The notes below the pieces were generated by a model. The model did no database searches. It was not told the DNA's origin and worked only from the letters and a program-made list of their open reading frames with translations. DNA of 64,000 bases. Origin: Silene conica. Taxonomy: Eukaryota > Streptophyta > Magnoliopsida > Caryophyllales > Caryophyllaceae. Positions 55,015 through 64,000 of the stretch are shown piece after piece. The stretch is from NCBI GenBank assembly GCA_029255685.2, contig CM055320.2, positions 7,302,614-7,366,613 on the forward strand, written 5' to 3'. Positions within the stretch are counted from its first letter, which is position 1. Each line of letters opens with the position of its first letter. The position numbers and the translations under genes are program-made.

Positions 55015-55176
55015 AATTTCTTGGAACGTACGATTGTTTTTTGATGGATTAAAAAGAAATGTAAGAAGTTTATTTTGTAACGGAGGGAGTATAATTTTAC
55101 GTATAATTTGAATTGCGATAATTAGATATTGATGAAGGTTAAGATTAGAAGATATGAATGATGATTAAGGGTTATG

Positions 55177-55193
55177 CATGCATGGTTTATATA
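55177..55193 (-). promoter_or_regulatory. TATA box and RY repeat of Kunitz copy 2
   Basis: TATATAAA (55193-55186, minus) is followed by the palindromic RY repeat CATGCATG (55184-55177), about 170 bp upstream of the ATG. RY repeats bind B3-domain seed regulators, so seed expression is a reasonable guess. Confidence 0.6.
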
Positions 55194-55209
55194 GAATTAT
55201 AGAAGTGTA

Positions 55210-58130
55210 CGATCTAGATATTGACGTGACCGGTTCAAAATTGAACGGAATTACATTAAATTAACGTATAATTAGCATAATAGATAATATTTATTTGACT
55301 AGAACATCGACGTGACTGGCTGGCTACTAGTTAGAAAAGAACTATCCGTTGAAATTATACAAGGATTATTAATTTATTTTGATCTTTTGATTGTTTTTTT
55401 AGATACATGTTTTTCTTTTTCCAAAAGTGCGGTGGAGCGAGAGTTGAAGGGTGCTAGTAAGGGCGATTAGCCACGCTAAAAAACAATAAAACCGGAGACT
55501 TTTAGTTAAATATTTAAACTTTTCTTATATTATTACTCGCTCGTTCCTACTGAAAATTTTCAATTCTTAATGAAATATCCAGCTCCGCCTGGTTTAAAGA
55601 GCGGATAGTAGTATGACTAGTATTCCTATAGTCGAATAGAGGCAGCAAAGATACGTTCGAAAGAAATTAAATAAATTTCCGAAATCGTTTATCAAAATAC
55701 AAGTGCCATAATATCAAATAACTAAATTGGCACTAGTAATTGTTTAATGTAGAGATACTAAAAATTAGAAACCGTGTCGTACCGTACCTATGTACGTGTA
55801 GGTGTATAATTTAATTAGTTTAGTACTCATAGTCATATTGTCAACTTATCAATTTTCAATCTTGTTGACCTAAAAATTCTAAATTTATTTGCAACTTGCT
55901 TATTAATTTTGCAAGCTTATTAAATTAAACTACTTAGCTTGTGATAAGAATCATAAGATTAACAAGATAACAAGTACGAAGGGAGGCTTACCTAGTAACT
56001 CATTATGAGATAAAGACTTCAGGTAAAAAAATAAGAAAATTTTGGTGTGATGAGAGTTTTAATTATAATTTTATTTTGTATTAATTATAGAAAATGATAA
56101 TACATAATTCCACGCTCACACATAAGGTGGGAAATGGATGTAAATGTAATGGTTCTACATCCATGCCTAGGGTTAGACGTCATGGTTCCATGTCGGGCCC
56201 TAGATGGGGCGTAGTTGTCACACGTCCCTGCCTATAGATGAACATGGTACCCTGGCTTCTACCTTTGTCAATTAGCTTATAGTAATATTTTGATTCGTTT
56301 AATTTGTCGATGTTTCCATTCATTTAATCCGATTTAATTAATGTTCTTTCAATGAGTTTAATTTGACTATTTTAGCGTCGTAAATGTTAGAAATATGAAC
56401 TAAACTGAGAAGAAATAACCTTAATCGAGATGTCGTGTAATACGCTGCCCTAAATCAATTAGACCCCACACAAGTAGTGCTCTTTGGGTTCCTTGGTCAC
56501 TGATTTTAGGGTTAACCCCTCCTTTCACACTTCGTTGCACAACAAGGGTAGATGTGGAACCTGTTCTCAAAAGTATATTATAGAAGAGAAGAATCGTATA
56601 AAGAATGTTTCTGTGATTTTTTTTGTGTGTTTCTGGAGTATGCAAGGGTTGATTTTATGGTGTGAGAGAGACTCCAACCGTCACTTTGGATGCCAAAAAT
56701 ATGCAGATTAATAGTCATAAAACCAGTAATCAATTGTAATAAACCTGAATATTATTGTGTAATAATGTTCAACAGCTATTTCGTAACAGCTAAAAAGTAT
56801 CCGATGCAAAAGTTCAGACTAGTGGCAAAACGGGTCCCTCCCCACCGCGCACGTGTTACGAGCCCGACGGACGGCGGCGGCGCGCGAGGGGAGGCTATAA
56901 TCTTTCCTCCATAGTCTAGTTAATACTAGATAAAGTGCTTTCATATATAAGCTAGTAAGGCCATGCTTTTTCTGGCTTAATTTCAACTTCTTTCAATTTT
57001 GCTTGACTATATTCCGTTAAGTTTTATTTACGTTCAATCAATTATATTTAGTTAAAATCTTCACAAAATTAAGTTTTAATTCAACTAAATTCACTTCACC
57101 CCACTTCAACTCAATATAGTTCAATTAAGCTCTACTCCAATTAATCTAATTCAGCTCGTTTCAACCGAAAAAGAAGAGGACCTAAGTCCCCCACTATTCT
57201 TCCTATAGGGGACAAATTACTACTCTTAAACTTTAAAGCAACGGCCAACTCCAACAGTAAATTAAAGTGCTTGGTAATATTTAAATATCAATAGGAAAAA
57301 TAATGACGAGACACAAAATGAAATACAAAATAGGACAAATAATCTAAAAATAAAGAATTCCTTAACGTACAATATGCCTTGCAATTTGTTCAAGGAACCG
57401 TCTGTTCAATGTCACCTTATAAAGCAACACAAAGAATAAGTGAAGAATGGGGAAAACGAAAGAAGATTGATCCTAGGACAGATTTTATGAGGTGAACTAA
57501 TACTTTTGCGATAGTTACATGGATCTAGAATCCTCGGATTCAATTTAAAGATTTTGTTTAAGACGATTTAAATTTAAATTAGTTTTATGCATCGAAAGAA
57601 TGGTACAATAATTTATGTAAGACGGTCTTATAAAGAACTTGAGTTGGATTTTATTCGGAGAAATCGGAAGTATTTTGAGTCGAAGGAATAGGTATGCCGT
57701 ATGCATGCATGATTAAATCGATAGAATCAAATTATATAATTGTAAGATCCACCAAATTACTAAACGTCTAATATAATTTAGGAAAAACATGTTCTTTGTG
57801 ACGTCACAACTCACAAGCAGTGCATTTGGGAGGGCACAAATTTTTTTAACTATAATTGAGATATTATTTTGCGTTTATTTACCTACTAACGTAACTAAAT
57901 ATTATAAAAGAATACCAAATAGGCAAATATAATATTGAAAAATAAATATAAATCTAGATATAATAGCGTGTGAGTGTCGAATCTGGGTTCACATAATACA
58001 CACTATTTATCCTCTTCCTTATCATTGCAACAATATCATTATATTGCAAACAAAGGATATTAAGTTTTACATATAACTGAATATTTTGGGTCGTGTGAGG
58101 CACTACCCACCCTTTCCCTCCCCCAGATCC
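55210..58130. other. Intergenic DNA without a supported gene
   Basis: AT-rich overall. A GC-rich patch at 56830-56900 (GCGCACGTGTTACGAGCCCG, GGCGGCGGCGCGCG) stands out but has no conserved frame. Sequence at 56110-56240 looks like a retrotransposon scrap, and 57000-57170 repeats the TTAA/CAACT word family of 26640-27110 in inverse orientation. Confidence 0.45.
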
Positions 58131-58305
58131 AGCACAGGTCACATTGTCACAAGTTTGTAACATCTCACAAGTCACAAGTGTGTGACGTCTCACAAGCTCT
58201 CTTCCGGCCACTTGCTTGCTTTTCCATTTGCTTACCCACTTATATTATGTGAGAGGTTATAAACTTGTAACGAAAAGTGTCCGTCAGAAATAAGAATTTG
58301 TGATA
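58130..58305. mobile_element. Decayed GTGACGG-family MITE
   Basis: GTCACATTGTCACAAGTTTG, GTGTGTGACGTCTCACAAG and the end AGAAATAAGAATTTGTG recall the ends of the MULE-type MITEs but are badly diverged. Confidence 0.4.
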
Positions 58306-58458
58306 CGGTACGTAGTGTGTGTCTAAGGATCTGGAAAAACGATAGACAGGAACTCAGGAAGTGAACCTTTACCAAGCTAAGCATCAAAGCAATGTATTAG
58401 CTTAGCTTCTCAATCAATAAACTCAACTACAGTTTATAAAATAATTAAATTCCTCAAC

Positions 58459-58466
58459 TATAAATA
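58459..58466 (+). promoter_or_regulatory. TATA box of the HSP21-like paralogue
   Basis: TATAAATA lies 104 bp before the ATG at 58570. I see no convincing GAAnnTTC array upstream, unlike in the 27-kb gene. Confidence 0.6.
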
Positions 58467-58569
58467 AACCTGCAATTTTAAACAATTCTTCATATCAATA
58501 ATAAAAACAACACAACTAGCAAATTAAATTGATTTTAATACACTAGTTTTTTTCATTACAAGTTGAAAA

Positions 58570-60139
58570 ATGGCAAGTAATGCATTAATATGCTCATCTT
58601 CACCTTTATTAGTGTCAAAAAATTCATCATTATCAAGCTCACCACAAATTGGACTCGGACCACGATCGCTCGTGTTCCGATGCCCAACATCAACAAAGAC
58701 ACCTTCTTTGGTGGTGAAAGCACTAGCCGAGGAAGGCGGATTGAGCAATGTCGATCCTCTTGTTCGCAAGGAGCTTAGGCATATTGATCCTTTATTGCCA
58801 TTGCACCTTAACAAAAGGGTTGCCATGATTGATACCTCTCCTTATAGTATGTTTTCAATTTCATTGATTTCATGTTATATACAATGGTTTAGTATAATGT
58901 CGATGTTTTGGGAAACTGTGTTAAATACAGATATAGACGTCACAAGATATTTAACTTTGATAATACCGAGTAACTATAGACACCATAAATAAGATCGTGA
59001 ATTTGCATTACATGCATATGAAAAACTCCTTCTGAAATTTAGTTTATCATCTGGTCATGACAATTCATTTTCCTAATATAATTATCAAAAACATGATTCA
59101 TAATTATTTTGATATCAAATTATCAATTCGTCAATCTTTTGCATTGTGTCACATGAAACGTTGGACCGATTAAAATTAAATGATTGAGAGACCATTCTTT
59201 TGTATTCCCTCCACACACCTAAGATTATCCCATTTCTTTTTGCACAAGAATTAAGAAACTTGAATAAACAATGTAAAAGTAAGAAAAGCTTGCAAGTGGA
59301 TAGGGGTAAATAAGTGACATATTGTAAATAAGAGAAGTGCAAAAGAATTAGGCCCATAATTGAGTGGCATATATTGTAAATAAGGAAAGTACATAAGGAC
59401 CATTTGGTCATTTAAATGACCAAATAAGGAAAGTTGAGAAATGGGAAGAAGATAGATGTGTTGCCAAATAAGGGAAATGGGATGATCTTAGGGGTGTGGA
59501 GGGAGTACCATTTTCTTTGTATTTGGTGACCTTTTTGTCATTGATCGTACCATAATAATTTCGTACTTATTTACATAATAAATGTACTTATTTTATTTAT
59601 CTTAATTCATGATTTGTACCTATTATAATATTTTTAGTACCACTTTTTCTTAAATTTGTAAAATAGTCTCTCAATAAGTTCATTATGAGGCGGTATCTCA
59701 AGAGACGTATCGATATCTTCGTATGCAACGTATTATTTGACTTATATATGTTGGTAAAGTAATCGAGTATATACATAATCAATAAATCAATCAATCAATT
59801 AACCATCAGTGTAATTTTTGATCGATAGTGAGGACTCCATGGAACACGACTGAGGACGACAACGAGATAAAGATGTGGTTCGACGTGCCAGGGCTGGCAG
59901 CACCGGAACTAGATGTGAACGTGGTGGACAACATGCTGATAATAAAGGGAGCAGAAGGCATAGACGCATTTGGAAGGAAAATACATAGCCCATTTGATTG
60001 CAAACTTCAATTACCCTTTAATTGTGCCAAGGACGAGACTCAAGCCGTGCTTAAGAACGGCGTCCTCTACATTTCTGTCCCAAAAATCACCAAAGCCGAA
60101 CACATGAAATATATCCATGTTCCTGTTAGAGCTATCTAA
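58570..60139 (+). CDS. Divergent plastid-type small heat shock protein lacking the Met-rich segment
   Basis: Exons 58570-58846 and 59829-60139 join in phase 1 to give 195 residues. The N-terminus MASNALICSSSPLLVSKNSS closely resembles the HSP21-type gene at 27518 and predicts a plastid transit peptide. The intron lies after TSPY, equivalent to SPF in the other gene, in the same phase. Exon 2 starts directly at RTPWNTTEDDNEIKMWFDVP, so the Met-rich amphipathic helix of plastid sHSPs is absent. The alpha-crystallin domain is shorter ([24 protein letters not shown]), with a short loop where the other gene has [20 protein letters not shown]. It is probably a chaperone-like protein in the plastid with altered client binding. 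Intron 1 carries a Stowaway MITE. Confidence 0.85.
59215..59505. mobile_element. Stowaway-type MITE in the intron of the HSP21-like paralogue
   Basis: TTCCCTCCACACACCTAAGA at the left mirrors CTCCCTCCACACCCCTAAGA on the minus strand at the right, with TA outside both. The interior repeats GTAAATAAG-type words. Confidence 0.85.
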
Positions 60140-60570
60140 GCCGCGGTCTTGGGCCCGTATTCTTATTAATTACGAGTAATATTATTTATATATATCGTGC
60201 TTACATTTTGAAATGTAAGATATATCGGTGTATTAGACGAAACCTATGTGTTTGTAGCGACCAACAATGTCGCGTTAATATAAACTACCGGTGTACTAAG
60301 TGAATAAGCTACATTTCAATTCTTTCGATCGTTAAGTATTGAGATTATGTTATGAAGAGGAAAAAGTTAATAATGTAAGAAATTTATTACATTGCTATAA
60401 TGCTACCGAGTATTAGTACATTATGTTTTACTTGAACACAAATTTTCGTTTAAAACGGATATTATCTATCTTAAGCTTAGGAGTTATAACGTGTTCAATT
60501 ATACCAAATCACTTGCAAGACTCGGTGTTATCTAAGTTTGCTTGATAAATGATCCTCCTATTAATTCATA
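60140..60570. other. 3' flank of the HSP21-like paralogue
   Basis: AT-rich 3' UTR and intergenic DNA. No other feature is supported. Confidence 0.45.
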
Positions 60571-60573
60571 AGG

Positions 60574-60770
60574 CATAAATTCTTATTTGCAACGGCACTA
60601 TCCGTCGCAAGCTTGCGACGAATACCATTTACTCTCACAAAATACCCATTTTTCCTCTCTCTCCAACACTATTCATGTGGTCCCCTTTTCTCCATTAACT
60701 CATTTTCTATCCATTTTACCTCCCAAAATATCCGTCACAAATTGTGACCCGTCGCAAGCAAGACTTACTA
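60574..60770. mobile_element. MULE-type MITE, GTGACGG family, uninterrupted
   Basis: Starts CATAAATTCTTATTTGCAAC and ends on the minus strand TAGTAAGTCTTGCTTGCGAC. Contains CTCACAAAATACCCAT and TTCATGTGGTCCCC. Flanks TTCATAAGG and TAAGTAAGG match at six of nine. It is the uninterrupted counterpart of the copy split by the solo LTR at 36669-40113. Confidence 0.7.
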
Positions 60771-60779
60771 TAAGTAAGG

Positions 60780-61378
60780 TACTCCGTATAAAATATGATT
60801 TAATATTTTATCATCAAAATCGATTTCATCATGGTCTCTCATGGGTGTCATGCATTAGTGTTTGAATCATGATATCTTGCTTGATATTTTGATCTTACTA
60901 AGGAAAGAAAATGGAGAATTACATCTAAATTAGTTATTAACATATTGAAAAATTTCAAAAGAGTAAATTAATATATTATACAATGTTTTTATATATCTGA
61001 ATGTCTCGTGTAGAATCGAAATACTAAGGTTGAAATAAAAATAAAAACTGATTCAAGTAAAAATTACTAGGATTGTCACACCTAGAGTCCTCTGAGGGGT
61101 AAATTTTTAAGAGTGTAATTGTCTTCCACAAAGGATTGAAATGTTATACATTTTCTTCGTTTCGTGTAAAAAGGTACTTCGTATATGATACGAAATTACG
61201 AAGTAATTATATCTAAAGGTGTGATCCACAAAACCACGACGTGTACTTCACTTGAAGTTAACGGGTTTGGATTAAGAGGTTACATCGTATTTAAGTACTT
61301 CGTTCTACATGAACACGATATAATATTAATTGGCTTGTGATAGAAATAGAGATTGATAGAATCGTAGTATTATTGATA
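60780..61378. other. AT-rich intergenic DNA
   Basis: No gene or element is supported. Confidence 0.45.
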
Positions 61379-62666
61379 TTTTTTTTTTGGTAAAGGGTAA
61401 GTATATTGATGTATGAAAATTGTACATTACAAAAGAAAGAGCTAGGTTAGTCCCTGTAAAAAGGATCTGTCCTTGTCTTGGATATGATAATGCATTCTAC
61501 TTCTAAACAAAATAGCTAGCTCCTGTTTGATATTCCTTACCACATACTCTGGCCTCATGACCACTTGTTCTATTCTACTCTTGTTCCGTTGCATCCATAC
61601 ATGGTAGATAATAACATTGATAGCCCCATTTCTGACTGCTCTTTGAAGCTTAGAACCCCTGATCCTTAATCTCCCCTAGACTGATAAAGAGATGTCCATT
61701 GACATACGAAGCCATGTGTTAATTTCTTGCATAATTCTGGCACTGTAGCTGCACTGACAAAACAGGTGCTGAGCAGTTTCTGGTTCAGCTGCACACAGAC
61801 AGCAATCTACTTCAGTGGTGATCCCCAAAGATTTCAGTTTGTCTCTGGTATTGAATCCATTGTGCTGCTGCAGCCATGCTAGGAAGTTGTGCTTGGGAAT
61901 AGTCCATCGATTCCAAATAAGCTTATGCCATCTGATATCATCAGCAAGTTGTCTTAGCCATTGGTAGCCTTTTGCAACTGTATATCTGTTGGAGCCCTGA
62001 AAATTCCAAGCTCCTGAATCACACCCAGCCTGTATCATATTTCTCATTTTGCAAATTTTTTTCCAACACCAATTAAATATCATGAGGTGGAGTATAAGTG
62101 TTCCAATCATGGCCCTTCAAATATATATGGTGTATCCACTGAACCCACGGCCTATTTGCATTGCAACTGACCCAACTGGCCAGTTTGCCAATAGCTACAA
62201 CATTCCAGTGGCTGGTCTGCTTCAAATTCAATCCTTCCTCTCTTGTTGGCTTGCATATTTTTTCCCAAGAAACAGTAGCCATTTTTTTAAAATCAGCAGT
62301 ACCAGACCATAGGTAGTTCCTGCATATGGAATCAACGATTGCTTGATGACTATGCTTGGCAACATGAAAATGGAAGCCCAGTAGTTGTGTAGAGTTGATA
62401 GTACTGCTTTAATCAAAACCAGTCTCCCAGCATAGGAGAGCTTCTTGGCTCCTAGTCTCCTAATCCTGTCCACTATTTTGTTAATAAAAGATTGACAGTC
62501 CTTCAAGTTTAGCTAGCGGGTTTTATGGGAACTCCTAAGTACTTGAAAGAAAGTTGTCCTTCATTACAACCAGATACCTGAATGATTTCTTGCTTTAGGT
62601 GAGTGGAGACTCCATTGAAGTAAACATTCGATTTCCCTACACTTAAATTCAACCCGATGCTTTAGA
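61379..62666 (-). mobile_element. 5'-truncated LINE, 3' half, broken by a CACTA-type element
   Basis: On the minus strand, coding sequence starts at the window-right side with SGLNLSVGKSNVYFNGV and FKYLGVPIKP of the reverse transcriptase, continues with KKLSYAGRLVLIKAVLST, and then a zf-RVT region (WTIPKHNFLAWLQQ, CCLCAAEPETAQHLFCQCSY). The frame is broken between 62228 and 62110 and near 62512. ORF2 ends at 61676 without an RNase H domain, and the poly(A) tail reads as T residues at about 61379-61388. It is thus a different lineage from the LINE at 21774. Its 5' side is cut by the element at 62671. Confidence 0.85.
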
Positions 62667-63625
62667 GAAACACTACTACAGAAACCCTTAAGGACATCGG
62701 TTAATGGACATCAGATTTTGGAAAAATCTGATGTAATTAATTTGCACATCAGTTGACTACAAAAATCTGATGTCCTTATAAAATAAAGGACATCGGTTTC
62801 TATTTCAAACCCATGTCCATAAGTATTGATTTTAATGCACATTAGACTAAATGACAACCCATGTACATTAATTGATAAAGGACATCAGTTATTTATTTAA
62901 GCCGATGTGAATTGTTGTTGTGAAATAATGGTCAAAAAATAAAACCCTCAATATTATTATTCTATTCATTATCTCAGTTTATGAAATAGAATTGCTTCCA
63001 TCTCTTCGTATATGACGAATCTCGTCTCTAAAAAACCTACTGCTCCAGTGCTCCTATATGTCGCTCTCAAAAACCTAATGGTCCAGTGCTCCTACCCTAG
63101 ATATGCTACTTCATGATCGTCCCACCACTTGACCACTATCACCGACCTCCTTTTGCCGCCGCACATCCATCACCGTACTGCAGTCTTTTTGTCGTCGCTC
63201 TGAACAACCATTAGTTATTTATAATCAGGTAATTTATTTATCCTTGCACTGTTTTTTCAATTTCATAATTGTTTTATTAATAGTTTAGAACTTAATCGTT
63301 AGTTTGTTGCTCAAATTAGTTTTATATACTTACTTGTAAAAGTTAATTCTTCATATGGATTATTTAGGGTTAATTGATACAAAATTTGGGGATTTTGTAT
63401 GAAGTTAGTGATTTTGTATAATACCCAGTATATGATAAGTCTTGTGTTGTAGTTGTGTTGATTTGATGATAAATCTGCAGGGTTTAGTACCGTGTATTTG
63501 TAAGCAACACCATCTTTGTTATCTCCAACTATCGTCTTCATAAGCTTTAACTGAGTAAGTTTCCCCTTGATTTTATGATATTCATTACTGAAAAACTTGG
63601 TAAAATTTACTTGATAATTCCTGAT

Positions 63626-63794
63626 GCTACCTAACCTACAATACCTCGATTGTTTTCAGGCTTCAGGTGAATATGTCAATGAAAATGAAGCAGTTCCTTT
63701 ATGATTGTTTTCAGTTCAACATTCTCAGACAGGTCAATCTCAGACGAGGAAAGTCTGATTGAAATCGCGCTACCTAACCTACAGTACCTCGATT
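63626..63794. repeat. Two copies of a 26-bp sequence around the possible exon
   Basis: GCTACCTAACCTACAATACC plus TCGATT at 63626-63651 recurs with one mismatch at 63769-63794, the second copy being inside the coding frame. GATTGTTTTCAG is also present twice (63648-63659, 63701-63712). Confidence 0.85.
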
Positions 63795-63958
63795 CCAAGA
63801 GTAATAATAATGGGTGTCAGCAGAAATGGTCATTAGAATCCCATTTCAAACAGCAAACATGGATGGAAATGCTCAATGACATGAATGAAGATAACTTCAT
63901 TGAGATTGATTTATGCATGGGATCCATCGAATGTTCAAGGTTCGAAATCGAAGCTTGA
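63701..63958 (+). CDS. Unidentified acidic ORF, possible captured host exon in the CACTA element
   Basis: The 85-codon frame contains SISDEESLIEIALPNLQYLD and EDNFIEIDLCMGSIECSRFE, two acidic patches with a repeated SLIEIALP / FIEIDLCM character, and ends SRFEIEA. This looks like real coding sequence. Nothing in it resembles CACTA transposases (TNPA/TNPD). TTTTCAG at 63706-63712 could be a splice acceptor, so the frame may be a last exon and not start at the ATG. I cannot name the parent gene. Confidence 0.5.
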   Translation: MIVFSSTFSDRSISDEESLIEIALPNLQYLDSKSNNNGCQQKWSLESHFKQQTWMEMLNDMNEDNFIEIDLCMGSIECSRFEIEA

Positions 63959-64000
63959 TTACAAGCTACTCTCAAAACTCTCTATGATTATAAGTTTTGA

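Larger units (their letters stand above)
62671..64000. mobile_element. CACTA (En/Spm)-type transposon, left end; right end outside the window
   Basis: CACTACTACAGAAA at 62671 is a typical CACTA terminus. The next 240 bp repeat motifs GGACATCGGTT and GGACATCAG on both strands about nine times (62692, 62706, 62746, 62785, 62877 and inverted copies at 62727, 62762, 62902), like the subterminal transposase-binding sites of this superfamily. AAA precedes the end as a possible half of the 3-bp TSD. The other end and any transposase are not in the window, so size and coding capacity are unknown. Confidence 0.8.

Noticed and set aside
56820-56910. GC-rich patch resembling a CpG-rich promoter or rDNA
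   Set aside because: It is short, not similar to any rRNA segment I recognise, and no gene starts beside it.

Overview
The window is nuclear DNA from a flowering plant. It has AT-rich intergenic space, GT-AG introns, plant-only gene families (GRF with QLQ/WRC domains, IQD, plastid small heat shock proteins, PADRE/DUF4228, Kunitz-type inhibitors) and many plant transposons. Family flavour suggests a eudicot, possibly Caryophyllales, but that is an impression and not a proof. I see no rRNA, tRNA, organellar insert or CRISPR.

Host genes, left to right: a growth-regulating factor (13219-15731, +, four exons, miR396 site); an IQ67-domain calmodulin-binding protein (18212-16370, -, five exons) converging on it; a plastid HSP21-type small heat shock protein (27518-28755, +, two exons); a PADRE/DUF4228 protein (32812-32345, -); two Kunitz-type inhibitor paralogues (44115-43477 and 55014-54373, both -); and a second, divergent HSP21-like gene (58570-60139, +). 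The two HSP genes share an intron at the same place and phase. The two Kunitz genes share promoter and 3' flank and were once about 2.4 kb apart.

Most of the rest is mobile DNA, much of it nested and datable by target-site duplications (TSDs). It includes a nearly intact LINE (21774-26276) with one frameshift; a 5'-truncated antisense LINE (62666-61379) broken by a CACTA-type element that runs off the window; a 3.2-kb Mutator-like element (44489-47688) with long terminal inverted repeats, a shortened transposase gene and an array of GCCGC hairpins; a very young gag-only LTR retrotransposon (48680-53312) whose LTRs differ at two positions by my count; a 3.4-kb solo LTR (36669-40113) sitting in a small MULE-type MITE and itself carrying two hAT-type insertions; a deleted Harbinger element (about 29700-30676); a SINE with a 35-bp TSD; and many Stowaway, hAT-type and MULE-type MITEs.

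The observations most worth checking are the hairpin-bearing MULE, the recently mobile gag-only element with an antisense coiled-coil remnant, the HSP21 paralogue that lost its Met-rich segment, the tandemly duplicated block just upstream of the GRF gene, and the possible host exon captured in the CACTA element. Intron boundaries were placed by eye from reading phase and GT-AG signals and are not supported by transcripts.
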